DNA of 64,000 nucleotides from Nitrospinaceae bacterium. Its GTDB lineage: Bacteria; Nitrospinota; Nitrospinia; Nitrospinales; Nitrospinaceae. Each line of letters begins with the position of its first letter. Positions within the stretch are counted from its first letter, which is position 1. Made by a program: the position numbers and the translations under genes. Shown here piece after piece: positions 26,015-34,999 of the stretch. The notes under the pieces are model-generated. The model worked only from the letters and a program-made list of their open reading frames with translations, had not been told where the DNA came from and made no database searches. The stretch covers positions 124,001-188,000 of the forward strand of contig JAHELC010000003.1 in NCBI GenBank assembly GCA_024644405.1, read 5' to 3'.

Positions 26015-28594
26015 ATGAGCTTTCTGATTTATTTTAAAGATCTGTTTACCGCGCTTATCCTGCGCCCCCTGGTACGCGATCCCTTCCGGTTTGCCATCAC
26101 CGTGCTCGGAGTGGCCATCGGCGTATCGGTTTTTCTGAGTATCCAGTTGGCCAACCGCCAAACATTGCTGTCTTTCAGTGAAAGCATCGACCTGGTGTTG
26201 GGACGGGCGGATGCGGTGATCGAAGCGGAGGGCATGCCGTTTGACGAACAACATTTTAAAAGCCTGCTCCCTCTCAGGGAATGGATCAAGGTCTATCCCG
26301 TCATCCGGGGCTACGGTGTGGAGGTGAACAGCAACGAAGTGGTCGAAATAATGGGCACCGACCTGCTGCAAGACAGCGGCGTGCGGGATTTTTCCCTCAA
26401 AACCGCCAGCCAGGATTTAAAGGGACTGCTGTCGATCATTCTGGATCCCGCCAGCGTTGTCCTGCCAGAAAAGTTCATCCCCGAAACCGACTATCAACCC
26501 GGCGATTCACTTCGCCTGCTCATCAACGACCGGGAACAGACCCTGAACGTCAACGCCATTCTGGAATACAAGGGCATTGCCAAGGCGCTGAATGGCAATT
26601 TCGTAATCATGGATATCGCCGCCGCACAGCAGGTGCTTGGCAAAATCGGCAAGCTCGACCGCATCGAAGTGGAGTTTTTGAAGAGCAAGGATTTTCCCCG
26701 CATGCAGAAGATGATTTCCGAAGTCCTGCCCGATTATCTGCGGGTGGACCGGCCCGAGCGCAGGAACCGGCAAGTCGAAAAAATGTTGCGCGCGTTTCAA
26801 TACAACCTGTCGGCGCTCAGCTTCGTCGCTTTGCTGGTCGGCCTGTACCTCATTTACAACATGATTTCCCTTTCGGTGGTGCGCCGCCGGACAGAAATCG
26901 GGACCCTGCGTGCGATGGGCGCTACGCCGGGACTGATCGCCGCCATCTTCCTGCTGGAAGCAGGAGTGATCGGGGCCATCGGTTCCCTGATCGGTATCGG
27001 ATTCGGATATTACATGGCGCAGTTTTCGCTCGAGGCGGTCGCGGTCACCGTCAACAATTTGTATGCCCCGACGCAGGTAACCGAGGTCGCTTTCGATTGG
27101 GACCAGGTGAGCCTCTATTTCCTGATCGGAGTCGGGTTGTCGTTCGCATCGGCGATCATTCCCGCTTACGACGCCGCCACCACCTCGCCGACGCAGGTGA
27201 TGCGGCGCGGCAGTTACGATCTTAAAATTTTTCGCGGCAACCGGAAACTCACCTTCACTGCTATGGGCATTTTCATACTGGCAGGCCTCTGCTCGCAACT
27301 CCCCGCCATCGGTCAGTTTCCCTATTTTGGTTTCTTGTCCGTGTTCTTCATTATATTGGGGCTCTCCTTCATCGCGCCTTCAGGATTACTGGTCCTGCGT
27401 GATCTGTCCCACGGCCTGTGCAAACGATGGTTCCGGGGCGAAGGCCTGTTGGCCAGCATGAATCTGTCGCAGAACGTGGGACGCAACTCCATCGCTGTGG
27501 CGTCCCTGGCGATCGCGTTCATGATGGTGATCAGTATGTCGATCATGGTGCACAGTTTCCGGCAGACGGTGGTGGTGTGGATCGACCAGACCCTGAGGGC
27601 CGACCTGTTCGTGCGCGCCGCCGCCGGGAAAAACATCGATTACCAGTACACGCTCCCTATCAACCAGGTAACTGCGCTCCGGAATATTGAAGGAGTGCAG
27701 GCGGTGGACCTGTTCCGCGCCATCAACATTTCCTACGATGACGAACCCGCCATCCTCGCCTCCGGTGATTTTGAGGCCCTGTCGCATTACGGCAACCTGG
27801 TCATCAAAGACGGGCCCCCCGCGGCTGAACTGGCGGCGTTGCTGGTGGGACAAAACCGAGCCATTGTGTCAGAGGCCTTTTCATTGAAGCACGCGGTAGC
27901 GCGGGGCGACCGCTTGACCCTGAACACCCCGACCGGCCCTTTTAATTTAGAGATCGCGGCCATCTATTACGATTATTCGCAGGAACGCGGTTACATTGTC
28001 ATCGACCGCGGGATGTATCTGAAACATTACAACGATCCCAACGTCAACAGTTTTGTCGTGTACCTGAAAGACCCACAACAGCTGCCGGCGGTGCGCAAGG
28101 AAATCATTCGTACTGTCGGGAATTCCAGGCGTATCCTCGTGCGTTCCAACCAGGAACTGAAAACCGAAGTGCTGCGGATTTTTGACCGGACCTTCGCCAT
28201 CACCTATTCGCTGGAGATCATCGGCATCGGCGTGGCGGTGCTGGGATTGTTCAATACGCTGATCTCACTGATCATCGAGCGGCGGCGGGAAATCGGGATC
28301 CTGCGTTTTATCGGGGCGTTTCAGGAGCAGGTCAAGAAAATGATCCTGATCGAGGCGGGATTGCTGGGCGTGATCGGTTCCGTGCTGGGGCTGGCGGCGG
28401 GGATTGTGGTTTCTTATCTGCTGATTTTTGTGATCAACAAGCAATCGTTCGGCTGGACCATCCAGGTGTTCTTCCCCTATGGATTTATCCTGATCGCCGT
28501 CATACTGTTCTGGGTCGTCGCCTGCATGGCCGGACTCTATCCGGCGCGTCTCGCTACCCGCCTCAATCCCAAAGAATCGGTAAGAGCGGAATAA
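26015..28594 (+). CDS. ABC transporter permease with two FtsX domains
   Basis: An 859-residue membrane protein. It has an N-terminal membrane segment (about residues 22-45), a large periplasmic loop and then a FtsX module near residues 270-400. A second set of two membrane segments (about 410-460), another periplasmic part and a C-terminal FtsX module (about 735-855) follow. Both modules carry the RRR(T/R)EIG(T/I)LR motif: VVRRRTEIGTLRAMGA and IERRREIGILRFIGA. The layout matches the YbbP/DevC-like exporters and lipoprotein-release permeases. With the LolD-like ATPase upstream it forms a two-gene exporter. The substrate is not visible; lipoprotein or small lipid export is a guess. Confidence 0.88.
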   Translation: MSFLIYFKDLFTALILRPLVRDPFRFAITVLGVAIGVSVFLSIQLANRQTLLSFSESIDLVLGRADAVIEAEGMPFDEQHFKSLLPLREWIKVYPVIRGYGVEVNSNEVVEIMGTDLLQDSGVRDFSLKTASQDLKGLLSIILDPASVVLPEKFIPETDYQPGDSLRLLINDREQTLNVNAILEYKGIAKALNGNFVIMDIAAAQQVLGKIGKLDRIEVEFLKSKDFPRMQKMISEVLPDYLRVDRPERRNRQVEKMLRAFQYNLSALSFVALLVGLYLIYNMISLSVVRRRTEIGTLRAMGATPGLIAAIFLLEAGVIGAIGSLIGIGFGYYMAQFSLEAVAVTVNNLYAPTQVTEVAFDWDQVSLYFLIGVGLSFASAIIPAYDAATTSPTQVMRRGSYDLKIFRGNRKLTFTAMGIFILAGLCSQLPAIGQFPYFGFLSVFFIILGLSFIAPSGLLVLRDLSHGLCKRWFRGEGLLASMNLSQNVGRNSIAVASLAIAFMMVISMSIMVHSFRQTVVVWIDQTLRADLFVRAAAGKNIDYQYTLPINQVTALRNIEGVQAVDLFRAINISYDDEPAILASGDFEALSHYGNLVIKDGPPAAELAALLVGQNRAIVSEAFSLKHAVARGDRLTLNTPTGPFNLEIAAIYYDYSQERGYIVIDRGMYLKHYNDPNVNSFVVYLKDPQQLPAVRKEIIRTVGNSRRILVRSNQELKTEVLRIFDRTFAITYSLEIIGIGVAVLGLFNTLISLIIERRREIGILRFIGAFQEQVKKMILIEAGLLGVIGSVLGLAAGIVVSYLLIFVINKQSFGWTIQVFFPYGFILIAVILFWVVACMAGLYPARLATRLNPKESVRAE

Positions 28595-28605
28595 ATAAAT
28601 TTAAG

Positions 28606-30348
28606 TTATTCTTCCAACTGGCTGGATCTGAGGTCGAGGAGTTTCATTTCGATGGAGTTCCGGCCGCCCCAGGTGTTGCGGCGCAGTTCGTACACGATGT
28701 CGACCGGTTCGCTGGCGTCGATGGATTGAAAGGCGTGGGCCAGGTTGAAACCGATGACGTTCCGGTACTGGTTACCCTGAAACGCGCGAAAGCGCACGTG
28801 ATTGTCCTTGCGGCCGACGAATTTGACATCGCGCGCCCGGACGTCGCGCGAGATAAAAATAGGAACCTTGTTCATCTGCCCGAACGGTTCCAGGCTTTCA
28901 ATGTCTCCATAAAGCTCCTGGGTGATGTCCTGCATGGTCAGGGTGGCGTCCACCTTCAATTCCGCTACCAGACAGTCTTCGGTGAGAAATTCGTTGCCCA
29001 CGCGGTTGATGGCTTTCCGGAAGTCGTCCACGCGGCCCTGCTCGATATTCAATCCCGCGGCATAAGCATGCCCGCCGTACTGGATGAGATATTCCGAACA
29101 TTGCGTCATCGCCTTGACCAGGTTAAACGAGGGGATGCTTCGCGCCGAGCCCTTACCCTTCCCCTCTTCGAGCGCAATAAGAATTGCCGGACGATAAAAC
29201 TTTTCCGCCAGTTTGGCTGCGACGATGCCAATCACCCCCTGGTGAAAATTTTCTGATGCCAGGACAATGACGTTTTCATTGTCGAGGTCCACCTGCCGCT
29301 CCAGCAGATACTCGGCTTCTTCAAAACACCATTTCTGCGTTTCTTTGCGCTCTTCGTTGAGCGCGTCCAGGGACTTCGCCATTTCCATCGCTTCATTGAG
29401 GTCGGACGAGACCAGCAGATGCAGGCCGCGGTCCGGTTGACCCAGCCTGCCGGCGGCGTTCAGGCGGGGTCCCATGCCGAACCCCACGGACGAGGAATCG
29501 ACCTTGCCTTCGATCCCGACGACGGATTTCAGGGCGATCACTCCCGGCTTGACGCTGTTGCGCAGGGCCTCCAGCCCATGCGACGTGAGCACATGGTTTT
29601 CGTCGATCAAGGGCGCCATATCGGCAATCGTGCCCAGCGTAAACAGGTCAAGATGTTTTTTGAGATTGGGAAGCCGCTCCGCGTCCCAGCCCGCATCCAA
29701 CAACCCCCGGCGAATACCCGCCGCCAGTTTGAACACGATGCCGACACCACTCAAAAACTTGAATGGATATTGGCAGTCGGGCTGATGGGGATTCAACACC
29801 GCCAGCGCTTCGGGCAATCCTTCCACCGCAATCTGATGATGGTCCGTTACGATGACTTCCACACCGATCTTGTTGGCGTGCGCCACCTGTGACAACGCGG
29901 TGATTCCAGTATCCGCCGTGATCACCAGTGTACTGCCGCGCGCTTTAATCGTTTCCAGCGCCTTATCGTTGAGGCCGTAGCCTTCCTCCATCCGGTTGGG
30001 CAGATAATAATCAAACGGCGCGTCCAATTCGCGGAAGAAATGCACCATCAACGCGGCGGAGGTCACCCCATCCACATCATAATCGCCGTAGACCGTGACG
30101 GTTTCCCGGTTCTGGATGGCCTGAACGATGCGCCGGACCGCCACATCCATGCCCCGCATCAAAAAAGGGTCATGAGCGGTATCCAACCGCGCGTCCAGAA
30201 AAAAACGGGCCGCATCGGGGTCACCGAGGTCGCGGTTGACCATCAGTTGGGCAAGCAAAGGCGAAAGACCCCGGTCCTCCTTCAATTGGGCGACAGTTTC
30301 ACTCTCCGCGTTGGCGAACACCCACTTTTTATTCAACGCTGATAACAT
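28606..30348 (-). CDS. recJ: single-stranded-DNA-specific exonuclease RecJ
   Basis: A 580-residue DHH-family nuclease. The active-site motifs are VYGDYDVDGVTSAAL and VIVTDHHQIAVEGLPEALAVLNP, and GFGMGPRLNAAGRLG precedes the DHHA1 part. Near residue 450, GKGKGSARSIPSFNLVKAM and YGGHAYAAGLNIE are typical of RecJ. It degrades single strands 5'-3' in recombination and mismatch repair. I start at the ATG before LSALNKKWVFANAE; the longer frame upstream runs into the rnhB end and is unlike the family. It stands 19 bp behind rnhB. Confidence 0.92.
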   Translation of the reverse strand: MLSALNKKWVFANAESETVAQLKEDRGLSPLLAQLMVNRDLGDPDAARFFLDARLDTAHDPFLMRGMDVAVRRIVQAIQNRETVTVYGDYDVDGVTSAALMVHFFRELDAPFDYYLPNRMEEGYGLNDKALETIKARGSTLVITADTGITALSQVAHANKIGVEVIVTDHHQIAVEGLPEALAVLNPHQPDCQYPFKFLSGVGIVFKLAAGIRRGLLDAGWDAERLPNLKKHLDLFTLGTIADMAPLIDENHVLTSHGLEALRNSVKPGVIALKSVVGIEGKVDSSSVGFGMGPRLNAAGRLGQPDRGLHLLVSSDLNEAMEMAKSLDALNEERKETQKWCFEEAEYLLERQVDLDNENVIVLASENFHQGVIGIVAAKLAEKFYRPAILIALEEGKGKGSARSIPSFNLVKAMTQCSEYLIQYGGHAYAAGLNIEQGRVDDFRKAINRVGNEFLTEDCLVAELKVDATLTMQDITQELYGDIESLEPFGQMNKVPIFISRDVRARDVKFVGRKDNHVRFRAFQGNQYRNVIGFNLAHAFQSIDASEPVDIVYELRRNTWGGRNSIEMKLLDLRSSQLEE

Positions 30349-30367
30349 AAATGACCCAAAAAGTTTC

Positions 30368-30976
30368 TTACGGGCGACAGTCCAGATATTCTGAAACGCC
30401 CTTAAACGTTTTCCGGTGAATTGGACACGGACCGTATTGTTGTATCCGTTCACGGTGCAACCGGGTGCCGTATCCTTTGTGCCGGGAAAATTCATACTGA
30501 GGGTACTGCTCGTGGTACCGGTTCATCAACCGATCCCGCGTCACCTTGGCCAATACCGATGCGGCGGCAATAGACAGACTGGTATCGTCGCCGCCGATGA
30601 TGGTTTTCTGTTGCGTGTCGCTTTCGATACCGCGGTTGCCATCGATCAAAAGGATATCTGCCGGTACGGAAAGTTGTTCCACCGCCTGTTTCATGGCCAG
30701 CAATGCGGCCTGCAGGATATTGATTTCGTCGATCGTTTTTTCATCGACCAAGCCGATTCCGAAACCCGTACACTGTTCAATGATTTGATCGTACAGTATT
30801 TCGCGCAGTGAAGGGGACATTTTTTTGGAATCCCGCAGACCGGGCAGGGAAAGTTCCGGAGGCAACACCACCGCGGCGGCCACCACGGGCCCGGCAAGAG
30901 GTCCACGTCCCGCTTCGTCGACCCCGGCCACTGAACGGTATCCGGAATGTTCCGCTTCCCTTTCGTGGTCCCTCAT
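30368..30976 (-). CDS. rnhB: ribonuclease HII
   Basis: A 202-residue RNase HII. The catalytic DEDD residues sit in VAGVDEAGRGPLAGPVV, LLIDGNRGIES and SVLAKVTRDRLM, with GYGTRLHRERIQQYGP near the C-terminus. It cleaves the RNA of RNA-DNA hybrids and removes misincorporated ribonucleotides. The ATG has a GGAGG SD. It lies upstream of recJ on the minus strand and is divergent from the M48 protease gene, which separates it from rplS, its usual neighbour in many genomes. Confidence 0.95.
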   Translation of the reverse strand: MRDHEREAEHSGYRSVAGVDEAGRGPLAGPVVAAAVVLPPELSLPGLRDSKKMSPSLREILYDQIIEQCTGFGIGLVDEKTIDEINILQAALLAMKQAVEQLSVPADILLIDGNRGIESDTQQKTIIGGDDTSLSIAAASVLAKVTRDRLMNRYHEQYPQYEFSRHKGYGTRLHRERIQQYGPCPIHRKTFKGVSEYLDCRP

Positions 30977-31073
30977 CGGTTGCTCCTCCGTGGCGATAAT
31001 AGGTTATTCCCCGTGAGCCCGCAACAGTAAAGTGCCCGTTGAAATGAGGCGCGTCAAATTCTATAATCAGTGC

Positions 31074-31961
31074 ATGTCACCAAAGCGTTTCATCCCGATT
31101 CTTCTGGTTTTTTCCCTCTTTTTGGGTTGCGTCACCACCCCGATCAGCGAACGCAGTTCGATGGTTTTGATTCCTTTTGAGAAAGAGGTGGCTCTAGGCG
31201 AAGAGGCCTACCGCGAACTCCTCAAAAAAGAACAATTGTCGTTGGATGGACAATTGATCGAAATCGTGGAACGGGTGGGGAGGCAATTGGCGGCTGTGTC
31301 TCCCATGCCCAACCTGAATTGGGAATTCAAGCTGATCGAATCTGAAAAGAAAAACGCGTTTGCCCTTCCCGGAGGCAAAGTCGCGATCTATACCGGTATT
31401 CTTCCCGTCTGCGCCAACGAAGCGGGACTGGCGGCGGTCATGGGCCATGAAATTGCACATGCCATTGCGCGGCACGGAGCGCAACGTATGTCGCATTCAT
31501 TACTCCTCACAGGTCTCCTCGCGGGAGCTTCGATCAGTCTTTCCGATGGCGGAAACAAGGACAGCATCATGGGGGCCTTGGGTGTGGGCACCGCCGTGGG
31601 AGTCACCCTCCCCTTCAGCCGGAGCAACGAGTCGGAGGCCGATGAAATCGGCCTGGCACTGATGGCGAAGGCGGGCTACGACCCGAGCGAAGCCGAGCGG
31701 TTCTGGGGCCGGTTCAATAAAATGCAGCAGGGATCGCGTCCGCCGGAAATATTGTCCACCCATCCCACCGACACCACGCGAATCGAGGACATTCGCCGGC
31801 TTTTGCCCAAAGCGAACCAAGCTTACAAAGCCAACCCGTTAAAACACGGATTGGGTCAATCCTTCCTCTATATATTAAGCCGCAGAAAAATGCATGAGAT
31901 GAACAATTCTTCGCAGCCTCCCACACAATATCCGGGAGAACCCGCGCCCGCCCTCGAGTAA
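31074..31961 (+). CDS. M48-family metalloprotease, predicted lipoprotein
   Basis: A 295-residue protein. A signal segment ends in the lipobox LFLGC, so the protein should be lipidated and face the periplasm. The zinc motif is MGHEIAHAIARHGAQRMSH (HExxH near residue 126), with the downstream Glu in NESEADEIGLALMAKAGYDP. This fits the M48B (YcaL/LoiP/BepA-like) group, which takes part in outer-membrane protein quality control. A C-terminal Pro-rich tail of about 35 residues follows. It is inserted divergently in an otherwise minus-strand operon region and ends at the terminator of rplS. Confidence 0.88.
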   Translation: MSPKRFIPILLVFSLFLGCVTTPISERSSMVLIPFEKEVALGEEAYRELLKKEQLSLDGQLIEIVERVGRQLAAVSPMPNLNWEFKLIESEKKNAFALPGGKVAIYTGILPVCANEAGLAAVMGHEIAHAIARHGAQRMSHSLLLTGLLAGASISLSDGGNKDSIMGALGVGTAVGVTLPFSRSNESEADEIGLALMAKAGYDPSEAERFWGRFNKMQQGSRPPEILSTHPTDTTRIEDIRRLLPKANQAYKANPLKHGLGQSFLYILSRRKMHEMNNSSQPPTQYPGEPAPALE

Positions 31962-31968
31962 AACCCAC

Positions 31969-31999
31969 AAAAAAACCGGTCTCGAAATCGAGACCGGTT
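31969..31999 (-). terminator. rho-independent terminator of the rplS operon
   Basis: AACCGGTCTCG and CGAGACCGGTT form an 11-bp stem with a four-base loop (31974-31999). On the minus strand it is followed by a run of seven T's, directly behind rplS. Confidence 0.9.
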
Positions 32000-32027
32000 C
32001 AGGAAACAGGTATACGCGAAACAGAAT

Positions 32028-32471
<444 letters not shown>

Positions 32472-32539
32472 GAAACCTGTCTCCTTCGACTCAAAAGCGC
32501 GGATCATATCAATATCCGCCCAAACTCACAATAAAATTA

Positions 32540-33124
32540 TTATTCGGCCCGCGTTTCCCGACCCAACAGCCGGTCGAGAATGATTGCAATGGCCGCCCGG
32601 ACCGGCAGGTGATTGTACCCGCTCAGCCCATCAATCGGGGCCAGTATGATGTCGGCCCGCTCTACAATTCCTGTCTCCAAACCCCATCCCGTGCCAAACA
32701 CCAGCAAATGGGGATGATCTTCCTTCAACGCCGCACGCACCTCCGGGTACGACCGGCTTTGCGGAAACCGCTTGGCGTCCGGGATCACCGTTTTTGGCTT
32801 CTTTCCCCGGCGTTGAGCGATATCCGCCACCGCCTCGTCCAGCACGTTCACCACGCGGGTGCCATACAGGGCTTCCTTGCGGGTCGGGTTGTATTCCGAT
32901 CCGTAACCCTCCAGCCAATGCTCCATCATACGGCTCACCAGCTTCTGCTGGGTCTCCAACGGAGTCACCACATAAAAGGTTCCCACGGCATAAGTGCGGC
33001 AGATCCGTGAGATGTCATGCACGTCCAGGGTCGTCACGGACGAAGTGACAATGTCTCCCGATTTGTTATAGACCGGGAAATGGACCAGCGCGATGTCGAT
33101 ATTCGTATGAACCGATTCGGTCAA
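32540..33124 (-). CDS. SAM-dependent RNA methyltransferase (SPOUT-like, PF09936-type)
   Basis: A 194-residue protein that fits the small family of RNA methyltransferases encoded beside trmD. It starts IDIALVHFPVYNKSGDIV, and the probable knot/SAM-binding region is HLLVFGTGWGLETGIVERAD, then LAPIDGLSGYNHLPVRAAIAII. The C-terminal HLPVRAA motif is characteristic of trefoil-knot methyltransferases. Its RNA target is unknown. The first start codon in frame is TTG at 33124, with no clear SD, 21 bp behind trmD. Confidence 0.82.
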   Translation of the reverse strand: MTESVHTNIDIALVHFPVYNKSGDIVTSSVTTLDVHDISRICRTYAVGTFYVVTPLETQQKLVSRMMEHWLEGYGSEYNPTRKEALYGTRVVNVLDEAVADIAQRRGKKPKTVIPDAKRFPQSRSYPEVRAALKEDHPHLLVFGTGWGLETGIVERADIILAPIDGLSGYNHLPVRAAIAIILDRLLGRETRAE

Positions 33125-33145
33125 TCTGTGCCGTGTGCCACAAGT

Positions 33146-33850
33146 TTATTCGGAACCGTCCGTTTTCGACTTGCGGTGCAAATCAGGACGGTGTTTTGCC
33201 GTTTTCTTAAGCGCTGCCTGCCGCTTCCATTGCTCGATTTTCTTGTGGTCGCCGGACACCAGAACTTCCGGCACCACATGCCCCTTGTACTCCCGCGGGC
33301 GCGTGTACTGCGGATACTCCAACAGCTCACCGGAGAACGATTCCTCGGCCAGCGACTGTTCGTCGCCGACCACGCCGGGCACCAGCCGGGCCACCGTTTC
33401 CACCACGACCATGGCGGGCACCTCGCCGCCGTTCAACACATAGTCGCCGATCGACAACTCTTCGTCGACCAGTTCGGAAACCCGTTCGTCGACTCCTTCG
33501 TAGCGTCCGCACACCAGGATGATTTCTTCCTTGCGGGAAAGCTCCCAGGCTTTTTTCTGATCGAAACGATAGCCGCCAGGCGACAACAAAATACTGTGCG
33601 CTTTGGGACGATCCTTCTTCACCGCTTCCAGGGCGCGGTCGATGGGCTCGATGTTCATCACCATTCCCACCCCGCCGCCGAAAGGCGTATCATCCACTCG
33701 GTTATGCTTGTCCAGGGTGTACTCGCGAAGATCGTGCGTTCTGATCTCGACGATGCCGTTGTCCTGCGCCTTGCTCAACAGGCTTTCACGAAACGGGGAG
33801 TCAAACATCCCGGGAAAAATTGAAATTATGTCAAACCGGATGGTCTTCAA
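33146..33850 (-). CDS. trmD: tRNA (guanine-N1-)-methyltransferase
   Basis: A 234-residue TrmD. The N-terminal FDIISIFPGMFDSPFRESLL, the conserved GGGVGMVMNIEPIDRA and the SAM-knot block LVCGRYEGVDERV followed by SIGDYVLNGGE and AMVVVETVARLVPGV are all present. The C-terminal DHKKIEQWKRQAALKKT is also typical. It methylates G37 next to the anticodon, which prevents frameshifting. The start is TTG at 33850, so the gene overlaps rimM by 20 bases; no in-frame ATG fits. Confidence 0.95.
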   Translation of the reverse strand: MKTIRFDIISIFPGMFDSPFRESLLSKAQDNGIVEIRTHDLREYTLDKHNRVDDTPFGGGVGMVMNIEPIDRALEAVKKDRPKAHSILLSPGGYRFDQKKAWELSRKEEIILVCGRYEGVDERVSELVDEELSIGDYVLNGGEVPAMVVVETVARLVPGVVGDEQSLAEESFSGELLEYPQYTRPREYKGHVVPEVLVSGDHKKIEQWKRQAALKKTAKHRPDLHRKSKTDGSE

Positions 33851-34349
33851 GCAATCCCTCGATGATATGAAAAATCAATTTATTCTCCTTGAGGTCAATG
33901 GACTTGACCACGGAGTCAATCATCGGAAGCAGGAGTTCTTTGTCGCCATCCTGAACCACATATACATCATTACTGCCGGTGACAATGATTTCGTTCACCG
34001 TTCCGTAATACCGGTCTTCCTCATCGAAAACCCGAATGCCTTCAATCTGAAACCAGTAATACTCGCCTTCCGGAAGGGGTTGAAAGTCCTCACAGTATAT
34101 TTCGAGAGTCCGTCCCACCAGGGCTTGTGCCTGCTCAATGGTCTTACTATCCTTGAATTTGACGATCCAACGTCCGCCCTGACCGCGGATTTTTTCCAGT
34201 TCCGCCTCAACGGACTCCCCGTCATCACCCACAATACGGGCGCGACGGACCCCTTGAACCAAATTCGGGTCGATAATCACCGGTCGAAGCTTGACCTCTC
34301 CCTTCAACCCATGGGTTTTCGTAATGTCGCCAACCGGAACCCAATCCAT
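33831..34349 (-). CDS. rimM: ribosome maturation factor RimM
   Basis: A 172-residue protein with the RimM N-terminal domain (VPVGDITKTHGLKGEVKLRP) and the C-terminal PRC-barrel (YYWFQIEGIRVFDEEDRYYG, then LLLPMIDSVVKSID). It binds 30S/S19 and assists maturation of the 16S 3' domain. The ATG start lies four bases downstream of the khpA stop (34353), so translation is tightly coupled. It overlaps trmD at its 3' end. Confidence 0.94.
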   Translation of the reverse strand: MDWVPVGDITKTHGLKGEVKLRPVIIDPNLVQGVRRARIVGDDGESVEAELEKIRGQGGRWIVKFKDSKTIEQAQALVGRTLEIYCEDFQPLPEGEYYWFQIEGIRVFDEEDRYYGTVNEIIVTGSNDVYVVQDGDKELLLPMIDSVVKSIDLKENKLIFHIIEGLLEDHPV

Positions 34350-34352
34350 GAA

Positions 34353-34583
34353 TTATTCAATAATTTCCAAGACCGCTCTTTTTTTCAACTTGGTCGCGTT
34401 GGCATTCAAAATGGTGCGCATGGCGCGGGCCGTTTTCCCCTGCTTGCCGATCACCTTTCCCAAATCTTCCTTCGCCACTCTCAGTTCCAGGACCGTGGTT
34501 TTTTCCCCTTCCACTTCCTTGATCTCCACCTGATCCGGAAAATCAACCAATGCTTTCGCGATGACACTGATCAGATCTTTCAT
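34353..34583 (-). CDS. khpA: KH-domain RNA-binding protein
   Basis: A 76-residue protein carrying one KH domain with the G-x-x-G loop in [17 protein letters not shown]. It matches KhpA (YlqC), a small RNA chaperone-like protein that often lies between rpsP and rimM. The ATG before [11 protein letters not shown] has a GGGAGG SD; the further upstream start is less supported. Confidence 0.92.
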   Translation of the reverse strand: MKDLISVIAKALVDFPDQVEIKEVEGEKTTVLELRVAKEDLGKVIGKQGKTARAMRTILNANATKLKKRAVLEIIE

Positions 34584-34690
34584 GCCCGATACCTCCCAGG
34601 TCCGCTGCAAATTCGATCTTACAGGTCATTGTGATCAATCGTTTTCACAGCATTCAGTGCGAGACACGAAGATCAAAAGGATGCCGACCT

Positions 34691-34936
34691 CTATACGGTA
34701 ACTCCGGCTTTTTTCAAAAGCGATGTCACGGTTCGGGAGGGCAAAGCTCCTTTTTTAATCCAACTCTGCGCTTTTTCCGCGTCAATTTTAAATTGATCGT
34801 CAGCTTTCAACGGGTCGTAAGTGCCCAGAATTTCAAGAAACTTGCCGTCTCTCGGAGAACGTGAATCAGTTGCAACCACCCTATAGAAGGGCTTCTTTTT
34901 TGCTCCTCGTCTACTCAATCGTATTACTACTGCCAA
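34691..34936 (-). CDS. rpsP: 30S ribosomal protein S16
   Basis: An 81-residue S16. [20 protein letters not shown] followed by [19 protein letters not shown] is canonical. The start codon is TTG with a strong AGGAGG SD five bases upstream. Homologous S16 proteins begin at the same place, so the TTG is real. It lies between ffh and khpA, with 107 bp to the latter. Confidence 0.96.
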   Translation of the reverse strand: MAVVIRLSRRGAKKKPFYRVVATDSRSPRDGKFLEILGTYDPLKADDQFKIDAEKAQSWIKKGALPSRTVTSLLKKAGVTV

Positions 34937-34999
34937 TGCTTCCTCCTGCGTTAAATGGATTAAAAAACCTCACCTGAACAAAAATAAATCTGCCTGTAC

